Below, one piece after another: positions 14,349-18,290 of a stretch of 18,290 nt of DNA. Within the stretch, counting starts at the first letter, position 1; every line of letters starts with the position of its first letter. A program made the translations under genes and the position numbers. Below the pieces are notes generated by a model that saw only the letters and a list, made by a program, of their open reading frames with translations, was not told the origin of the DNA and did no database searches. The stretch is from an uncultured Campylobacter sp. (GTDB taxonomy: Bacteria > Campylobacterota > Campylobacteria > Campylobacterales > Campylobacteraceae). The stretch is taken from NCBI RefSeq assembly GCF_937997535.1, contig NZ_CALKTT010000044.1, positions 1 through 18,290 of the forward strand, in the 5' to 3' direction.

Positions 14349-14765
14349 TTATTCACCTAGAGCTTTGTCGATAAGCTTGACGTCTTCGCTTGCGCTGCCA
14401 TTGATGACTAGGGCTTGATCGCCGCCGCTTACCGCGCTTTTTCCATTAAATTTTGCGCCGACTTCGATGCCGAAGCTTTGTGATAGCACGTCGCCTACGA
14501 GCACACCGCCGCCTAGCAGCTCGACGAGCTCGGCTTCGATATTGCCGAAAAATTTGCCGCTGATTACGATATGCTTGGCCCTAATCGAGCCGCGCGCAGT
14601 ACCGTTTTTACCGATGACGACGGTGTTATCGGAGATCACGTCGCCTTCGACATTACCATCGATATGCAAAATGCACGACAGGTGCAACTCTCCTTTGATG
14701 AGCGTGCCTGACGAGATTATTGTTGTTTGAGCGGTGTTTGCATCGCCTTTATTAAAGATTGCCAT
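14349..14765 (-). CDS. ccmA: Bactofilin (CcmA-like cytoskeletal protein)
   Basis: 138-residue bactofilin (DUF583), a self-assembling beta-helix cytoskeletal protein that recruits cell wall enzymes and shapes the cell. After a short polar N-terminus, residues about 14-118 show the repeating hydrophobic-glycine pattern of the right-handed beta-helix: ISSGTLIKGEL, LHIDGNVEGDV, VVIGKNGTARGSIRAKHIVISGKFFGNI, VELLGGGVLVGDV. The ATG at 14765 is fixed by TAAGGAGG at 14783-14776, inside the end of the upstream peptidase gene, so the two reading frames overlap by 49 nt. Pairing with an M23 peptidase matches H. pylori csd1-ccmA, needed there for helical shape (CcmA is about 136 aa). A comparable role in cell curvature is likely but inferred; the symbol follows H. 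pylori. Confidence 0.92.
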   Translation of the reverse strand: MAIFNKGDANTAQTTIISSGTLIKGELHLSCILHIDGNVEGDVISDNTVVIGKNGTARGSIRAKHIVISGKFFGNIEAELVELLGGGVLVGDVLSQSFGIEVGAKFNGKSAVSGGDQALVINGSASEDVKLIDKALGE

Positions 14766-15634
14766 GGGACATCTTCCTCCTTAGTAAAAATTTCTTTGTA
14801 ATTTTTTTCGTTCCAGTTGATAAAATTTAGCGGATCTAACGGCAGCTGCAAAAATCTAATCTCGTAGTGCAGATGAGGTCCGGTGCTAAGTCCGGTGTTG
14901 CCGCTAAAAGCGATGAGATCACCTTTGTTTACAAACTCGCCTACTTTGCGAGTTAAATTTGAATCCAAATGCGCATATCGTGTCGTAAAGCCGTAATTAT
15001 GTCGGATCTCGACTAGATTGCCATAGCCAGTAGCGCCAGCGCCGCTGTATTGGATGATACCGTCTGCAGGCGCGTAGATAGGCGTTTTAGGCGGCGTACG
15101 TAGATCAACGCCTGGGTGAAACTGCTTGCGCTTTAAGATGGGATGGTTGCGCCAGCCGAATTTCTCGCTGAGCTGATGAGTGCGCATGACCCTGCCATTT
15201 GGAATCTGCATAAAAATTTCTTTTATCAGCGCGTCAGAGAATTTTTCGTTGATGATCTTTTGCGCGCGCTCTTTGATCTCTTGTTCGGAAGTAGGCTTGA
15301 TGTGAGATAGGCGATCGATCGCGCGCTCATCCTCCTCAGGATCGAGCCCAAACTGATGCTCCAAATCCGAAATTTTACCCTCGATGGCTTCAAATTCCAT
15401 CTGACTTGCCGCGATACCGTCGCGAAGTTTTTGATTTAGCTCGTTAAGCTCGGTTTTGGTTCGCGAAAGGCTGTCGATTTTAGAGCCCAGATACCTGATA
15501 TATAGCGCACCCGTGATGAAAACGGTAAAAACAAATAGCACCAAATATAACGCAATCTTTTTGATGATTTGCGAGAGCAAAAAATTCCTAGAGCCATTAA
15601 GGTCGGTTATGGTTATCATAAATTTGTTTTTCAT
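14717..15634 (-). CDS. M23 family metallopeptidase, Csd1-like murein endopeptidase
   Basis: 305-residue cell-wall endopeptidase of the LytM/M23 family that cleaves peptide crosslinks in murein. One membrane segment (about residues 25-45) anchors it in the inner membrane; a coiled coil (50-100) and a linker follow, then the catalytic domain (about 160-270). The zinc site is complete: H173 and D177 in FHPGVDL, H222 in YAHLD, and H254/H256 in GPHLHYE, so it should be active and not a LytM-type scaffold. It resembles H. pylori Csd1 in length and in its bactofilin neighbour; the second peptidase Csd2 is not present here. Upstream, a TATAAT box ends only 8 nt before the ATG at 15634, so the message may be leaderless or begin at the later ATG at 15619. 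No Shine-Dalgarno is visible for either start. Confidence 0.92.
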   Translation of the reverse strand: MKNKFMITITDLNGSRNFLLSQIIKKIALYLVLFVFTVFITGALYIRYLGSKIDSLSRTKTELNELNQKLRDGIAASQMEFEAIEGKISDLEHQFGLDPEEDERAIDRLSHIKPTSEQEIKERAQKIINEKFSDALIKEIFMQIPNGRVMRTHQLSEKFGWRNHPILKRKQFHPGVDLRTPPKTPIYAPADGIIQYSGAGATGYGNLVEIRHNYGFTTRYAHLDSNLTRKVGEFVNKGDLIAFSGNTGLSTGPHLHYEIRFLQLPLDPLNFINWNEKNYKEIFTKEEDVPWQSLIKAMQTPLKQQ

Positions 15635-15635
15635 A

Positions 15636-15657
15636 ATGCGGCATTATAATGCAGCAT
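15636..15657 (-). promoter_or_regulatory. 22-bp near-palindrome with TATAAT, csd1-like gene promoter
   Basis: GCATTATAATGC (15641-15652) is a perfect palindrome, extended by ATGC (15636-15639) and GCAT (15654-15657) with one mismatched pair. TATAAT can be read on the minus strand (15648-15643) and on the plus strand (15645-15650). It fits the -10 box of the M23 peptidase gene and could be a repressor operator; which protein would bind is unknown. Confidence 0.5.
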
Positions 15658-15741
15658 AGCTGAAATTTCAAAAAAATTGTAGATAAATTTAAAAGCTATT
15701 TAATTTCAAAATTTCACTAAAAAATAAAATTTATTACTTAG

Positions 15742-15797
15742 TATAATTATAATTTAAGCAAATCTTGCTATAATTACAGCAATTTTAAATAAAGGAG
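15742..15797 (+). promoter_or_regulatory. dps promoter and ribosome binding site
   Basis: TATAAT at 15769-15774 is preceded by TGC, an extended -10 box; transcription should start near 15781. AAGGAG at 15792-15797 precedes the ATG at 15803. Upstream, TATAATTATAATTTA (15742-15756) is AT-rich dyad-like sequence reminiscent of Fur/PerR-type operators. Regulation by iron or peroxide is known for dps in relatives but is only suggested here. Confidence 0.6.
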
Positions 15798-15802
15798 ACA
15801 CA

Positions 15803-16246
15803 ATGTCAAAAACGGTAAAACAACTAAACAAACTTCAGGCGGACGCTCATGCGTTCTTTGTTGCATTCCACGATTATCACTGGAATGTTAAGGGCTTACA
15901 ATTCGCGCAGGTTCACGCTTACACCGAGAAAGCATACGACGAGATGGGCGAGCTCTTCGACGATATGGCCGAGCGCGCGCTTCAAATAGGTGGCAAGGCC
16001 GTAACTAAGGCTAAGGATCTAATTGAGCTTTCAAAAGACGCTCCGATTAGCGTAAAAGACAGCTATAGCGTATCTGAGGTACTCGAGGATGTTAAAAAAG
16101 CCTATGAGTATTTGGTAAAAGAATTTAAAAAGCTTCAAGAAGTAGCCGAAGAAGAGGGCGACGATACGACTTCAAATATTGCGCAGGATCACTACGGCGA
16201 TTATGAAAAACGCCTATGGATGCTAAGCTCAATGCTAAGCAAATAA
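15803..16246 (+). CDS. dps: Dps-family DNA-protecting mini-ferritin
   Basis: 147-residue ferritin-like protein that forms a dodecameric shell, oxidises Fe2+ with H2O2 and stores iron, shielding DNA from Fenton damage. The inter-subunit ferroxidase residues are visible: H26 in YHWNVKG (25-31), H38 in VHAYTEKAYDEMGE, and D53 and E57 in DDMAERALQIGG (53-64), matching E. coli H51, H63, D78 and E82. The N-terminus is short, without the lysine-rich DNA-binding tail of E. coli Dps, as in H. pylori NapA; DNA binding is therefore uncertain. The gene is monocistronic, with its own promoter and a hairpin after the stop. It would help an oxygen-sensitive cell survive peroxide. Confidence 0.95.
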   Translation: MSKTVKQLNKLQADAHAFFVAFHDYHWNVKGLQFAQVHAYTEKAYDEMGELFDDMAERALQIGGKAVTKAKDLIELSKDAPISVKDSYSVSEVLEDVKKAYEYLVKEFKKLQEVAEEEGDDTTSNIAQDHYGDYEKRLWMLSSMLSK

Positions 16247-16268
16247 TCCTTGCAAATCCTTTCAAAAT

Positions 16269-16292
16269 TTTTAGGGGCGCATGCCCCTAAAA
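16269..16292 (+). terminator. Hairpin after dps
   Basis: TTTTAGGGGC (16269-16278) and GCCCCTAAAA (16283-16292) are perfect reverse complements around a GCAT tetraloop. It starts 22 nt after the dps stop. The base of the stem is A-T, but no separate T tract follows, so it may act as a processing or stabilising structure as well as a terminator. Confidence 0.6.
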
Positions 16293-16336
16293 CTTAAATC
16301 TACTATTTAAATTTTTAAAATTCTAAGATTATAATT

Positions 16337-16581
16337 TCACGCTAAAATTTTAAATTTTGCTTGAAAACTAAAGCCGAATCGCTCATCCAAAGTAAAATTC
16401 ATGTAGGTTTTAAATTTCATATCGTTGAAATTTAACCCATTCGCCATGTAAAAACATAACTCTTTTTATAAAGCTCGGTCTCATTTAAAATTTTGCTGCG
16501 TCGTTAAAATTTCTTGTCGATTTCAAATTTCATAGCCGTAAAAATTCTAAGAGCTAAGGCTTTGTAGCTAAAGAGTGGCAT
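16337..16581 (-). pseudogene. Possible decayed minus-strand gene
   Basis: Read on the minus strand, an ATG at 16581 opens a frame with NETELYKKSYVFTWRMG in its later part, interrupted by one TAA and ending at a TAA. A shift of one frame at that point continues as GLNFNDMKFKTYMNFTLDE and on to FGFSFQAKF, stopping at 16337. The alternating aromatic and polar pattern is like outer-membrane beta strands. AAATTT repeats alone generate Lys-Phe-rich pseudo-frames, so this may be chance. No family is recognised. Confidence 0.2.
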
Positions 16582-16790
16582 TTGCTAAAAGAGATCGTCT
16601 GTGATAAATTTATATTGCTTTTTAGCGTCTGATGATAAATTTTAGCTTATAGTTTTACTATTTTGATTATTTTTAAAACCCCGGTGCCTATAAATGAAGC
16701 GGAATTTTAAAAATTTCAGAGAATTTCGCAAATTCCGCAAAATTTTGTAATTTCACGGAATTTTGATTTTAATAGAATTTGGTTCGAGCC

Positions 16791-17147
16791 TTAAAAATTC
16801 TCTTCGGTATTGCGGTCGCTTACGTGATCCCACGGCAGCTTCATTCCGCCGAGGATATGGAAGTGCAGATGCATCACCTCTTGACCTCCGTTTTCGCCGC
16901 AGTTGCAAACAAGACGGTATCCGCTCTTATCAAGCCCCATTTTGTGAGTTACTTCTTGGATGAAAGCGCTCATTTTGCTCATCACTTCGGGAGGCGTTAC
17001 TTGGAAGTTTTCGTAGCATTTTTTAGGGATCGCCAGGATGTGGATCGGCGCTTTTGGGTTGATGTCGTGGAAAGCCAAAAATTCATCGTTCTCTAACACT
17101 TTGTTGCACGGGATTTCGCCGTTTACGATCTTTTCAAAGACGTTCAT
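16791..17147 (-). CDS. HIT-family nucleotide-binding protein (HINT-like)
   Basis: 118-residue histidine triad protein, a cytosolic hydrolase of purine nucleoside phosphoramidates or related dinucleotides. The start NVFEKIVNGEIPCNKVLEN (2-20) and the middle block NPKAPIHILAIPKK (30-43) are typical, and the triad is MHLHFHILGG (92-101) with H93, H95 and H97. Length is normal for a HINT protein. AAGGA at 17159-17155 supports the ATG at 17147, and a minus-strand TATAAT at 17189-17184 gives a leader of about 30 nt. It is divergent to pheS, the same arrangement I recall for C. jejuni Cj0898 and Cj0897c, which suggests stable linkage and not shared function. The physiological substrate is unknown. 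Confidence 0.94.
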   Translation of the reverse strand: MNVFEKIVNGEIPCNKVLENDEFLAFHDINPKAPIHILAIPKKCYENFQVTPPEVMSKMSAFIQEVTHKMGLDKSGYRLVCNCGENGGQEVMHLHFHILGGMKLPWDHVSDRNTEENF

Positions 17148-17183
17148 TTTAGATCCTTTTATGAGGGTTGAAATTTAGCCGCG

Positions 17184-17245
17184 ATTATAGCCAAAAAATC
17201 CAAACACGCAAATTTACCTAGCTTTTATCAAATTTTAACTACAAT
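17184..17245. promoter_or_regulatory. Divergent promoters of the HIT gene and pheS
   Basis: For the HIT gene, TATAAT reads on the minus strand at 17189-17184 within GGCTATAATCGCG. For pheS, TACAAT lies at 17240-17245 on the plus strand, giving a leader of about 26 nt. The two boxes are about 50 nt apart. The leader is too short for a pheS attenuator of the enteric type. Confidence 0.5.
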
Positions 17246-17277
17246 CGCGCCATTAAATTTAACCACAAGGATAGAAT

Positions 17278-18273
17278 TTGCAAGAGATTAAAGCAAAAAT
17301 CGACGCTGCATCGAGCTTAAGCGAGCTGGAAGCCGTGCGCTTGGAGCTTTTCGGCAAAAAAGGCATCATAACGGCGCTTTTTTCCGAGCTCAAATCCGCA
17401 GCGCCCGAGCAGAAAAAAGAGCTTGCCGTAAGCGCGAATGAAAAGCGCGATTATTTCAGCGAGCTCATCGCTGTAAAAAGGGCGAGCCTGGAAGAGGCGG
17501 AGCAAAAAGAGGCGATGAAAAATGAAGCGAGCGACGTCACGCTTTTTAACGAAAACGTAAACTGCGGCGCGCTGCATCCGGTGATGGAGACGATGGATAA
17601 GATCATAGACTACTTCATCGCGCAAAATTTCAGCGTCGAAAGCGGCCCGCTCATCGAGGACGACTTCCATAATTTTGAAGCGCTAAATTTACCCAAATAC
17701 CACCCGGCACGCGATATGCAAGATACGTTTTATCTAAATGACGGGCGGCTGCTGCGCACGCACACCAGCGGCGTTCAGATCCGCACGATGGAGAAATTTA
17801 AAGCTCCGCCGGTGCGCATGATCGCCCCCGGCGCGGTATTTCGCCGCGATATGGATCTAACCCACACGCCGATGTTTCATCAAGTGGAGGGTCTCGTAGT
17901 CGAGCAGGGAGACCGCGTGAGCTTCGCAAATTTAAAATACGTTTTAGAGGAATTTTTGCGCTATATGTTTGGAGACGTGAAAGTGCGTTTCCGCCCGAGC
18001 TTCTTTCCGTTTACGGAGCCAAGCACCGAAGTCGATATCAGCTGTATTTTCTGCCACGGCGAGGGATGCCGCGTCTGTAAGCAGACGGGCTGGCTCGAGG
18101 TGCTAGGCAGCGGCGTGGTCGATCCTAACGTCTTTAAAGCGGTGGGCTGGAAAAACGTCAGCGGATACGCATTCGGGCTCGGTGTCGAGCGTTTCGCGAT
18201 GCTGCTGCACGGTATCCCCGATCTGCGCTCGCTATTTGAAGGCGATATTAGATTATTGGAGCAGTTTAAATGA
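17278..18273 (+). CDS. pheS: Phenylalanyl-tRNA synthetase alpha subunit
   Basis: Catalytic subunit of the alpha2beta2 enzyme that charges tRNA-Phe. An N-terminal coiled coil (about 1-85) binds tRNA. The class II core follows with HPARDMQDTFYL (142-153), motif 2 FRRDMDLTHTPMFHQVEG (188-205), RFRPSFFPFTEPSTEVD (237-253) and motif 3 GYAFGLGVERFAM (297-309). At 331 aa it has normal length. The start is TTG at 17278, chosen because AAGGA at 17267-17271 lies six bases before it and no nearby ATG keeps the N-terminus. Residues 256-267 hold C-x2-C-x4-C-x2-C, a possible zinc knuckle that E. coli PheS lacks but which I recall in Bacillus-type enzymes. The stop overlaps the pheT start as ATGA. Confidence 0.97.
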   Translation: MQEIKAKIDAASSLSELEAVRLELFGKKGIITALFSELKSAAPEQKKELAVSANEKRDYFSELIAVKRASLEEAEQKEAMKNEASDVTLFNENVNCGALHPVMETMDKIIDYFIAQNFSVESGPLIEDDFHNFEALNLPKYHPARDMQDTFYLNDGRLLRTHTSGVQIRTMEKFKAPPVRMIAPGAVFRRDMDLTHTPMFHQVEGLVVEQGDRVSFANLKYVLEEFLRYMFGDVKVRFRPSFFPFTEPSTEVDISCIFCHGEGCRVCKQTGWLEVLGSGVVDPNVFKAVGWKNVSGYAFGLGVERFAMLLHGIPDLRSLFEGDIRLLEQFK

Positions 18274-18290
18274 TAATAACGAGAAATTGG
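18270..18290 (+). CDS. pheT: Phenylalanyl-tRNA synthetase beta subunit, 5' end only
   Basis: ATG at 18270 overlaps the pheS stop as ATGA and opens MIITRNW before the window ends. This resembles the usual MIIT(K/R)xWL start of PheT, and pheS-pheT is a standard gene pair. Only seven codons are visible, so the call rests mostly on position. Confidence 0.8.

Larger units (their letters stand above)
16247..16790. other. 544-nt stretch without an intact gene
   Basis: After the dps hairpin the DNA is AT-rich with frequent AAATTT words and two copies of the AAAATTCTAAGA motif (16317-16328, 16541-16552). No intact ORF, tRNA or strong promoter is visible. The minus strand between about 16581 and 16337 has protein-like fragments broken by a stop and a frameshift, listed separately. 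The part from 16600 to 16790 shows nothing I can name. Confidence 0.6.

Noticed and set aside
13575..15800. CRISPR array, prophage or integrative element next to tRNA-Ser
   Set aside because: The tRNA is a common integration site, but no integrase, no duplicated tRNA 3' end and no regular spacer-repeat pattern are visible.
16763..17096. Two plus-strand ORFs over the HIT gene
   Set aside because: They are antisense shadows of a clear HIT-family gene on the minus strand.
18043..18078. Cys-x2-Cys-x4-Cys-x2-Cys in PheS as a novel zinc site
   Set aside because: I recall the same knuckle in Bacillus-type PheS, so it is a known variant and not new.

Overview
The window reads as chromosome of an epsilonproteobacterium, most likely a Campylobacter of the higher-GC, oral and anaerobe-leaning group (C. 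gracilis, showae or rectus type). Three things point there. The non-coding DNA is saturated with AAATTT / AATTTTAAAATT words. Promoters show a TATAAT-type -10 box with no evident -35 box. The first eleven genes follow the order I remember from C. jejuni Cj0704-Cj0714, with partial echoes in Helicobacter pylori HP0956-HP0960. The species is inferred; genus or order level is fairly safe.

Region 1 (16-8115, + strand) is one compact run: glyQ, nif3-like, flgZ-like zinc ribbon gene, waaA, RluD-family pseudouridine synthase, ffh, rpsP, khpA, rimM, trmD, rplS. Neighbours overlap by 1-8 bases or sit a few bases apart; the only gaps of note are 66 nt before ffh and 78 nt before rpsP. The set serves translation (glycine charging, rRNA and tRNA modification, ribosomal proteins, 30S maturation), membrane targeting (SRP) and envelope/flagellar biogenesis. 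A terminator follows rplS. The ffh-rpsP gap holds three inverted repeats, two of them interleaved like a pseudoknot, directly before the rpsP ribosome binding site.

Region 2 (8410-12581, + strand) is the most interesting part. It is a two-gene unit related to the activators and dehydratases of 2-hydroxyacyl-CoA / double-cubane iron-sulfur enzymes. The first protein (984 aa) joins two ASKHA ATPase activase domains in tandem, a cysteine knuckle and a dehydratase-like module. The second (405 aa) is a further dehydratase-like module. No CoA-transferase or other pathway gene lies beside it, so its substrate is unknown.

Region 3 (12582-13716) holds non-coding DNA with an orphan perfect Shine-Dalgarno, an uncharacterised lipoprotein gene, and tRNA-Ser(GCU) on the minus strand. 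Region 4 (13717-15634) is 632 nt of palindrome-rich non-coding DNA, then a minus-strand pair, M23 endopeptidase and bactofilin, overlapping by 49 nt and resembling the H. pylori csd1-ccmA cell-shape module. Region 5 (15635-18290) has a dps-family gene with its own promoter, 544 nt without an intact gene (possibly a decayed minus-strand gene), a HIT-family gene (minus), and the divergent pheS-pheT pair, pheT being cut by the window edge.
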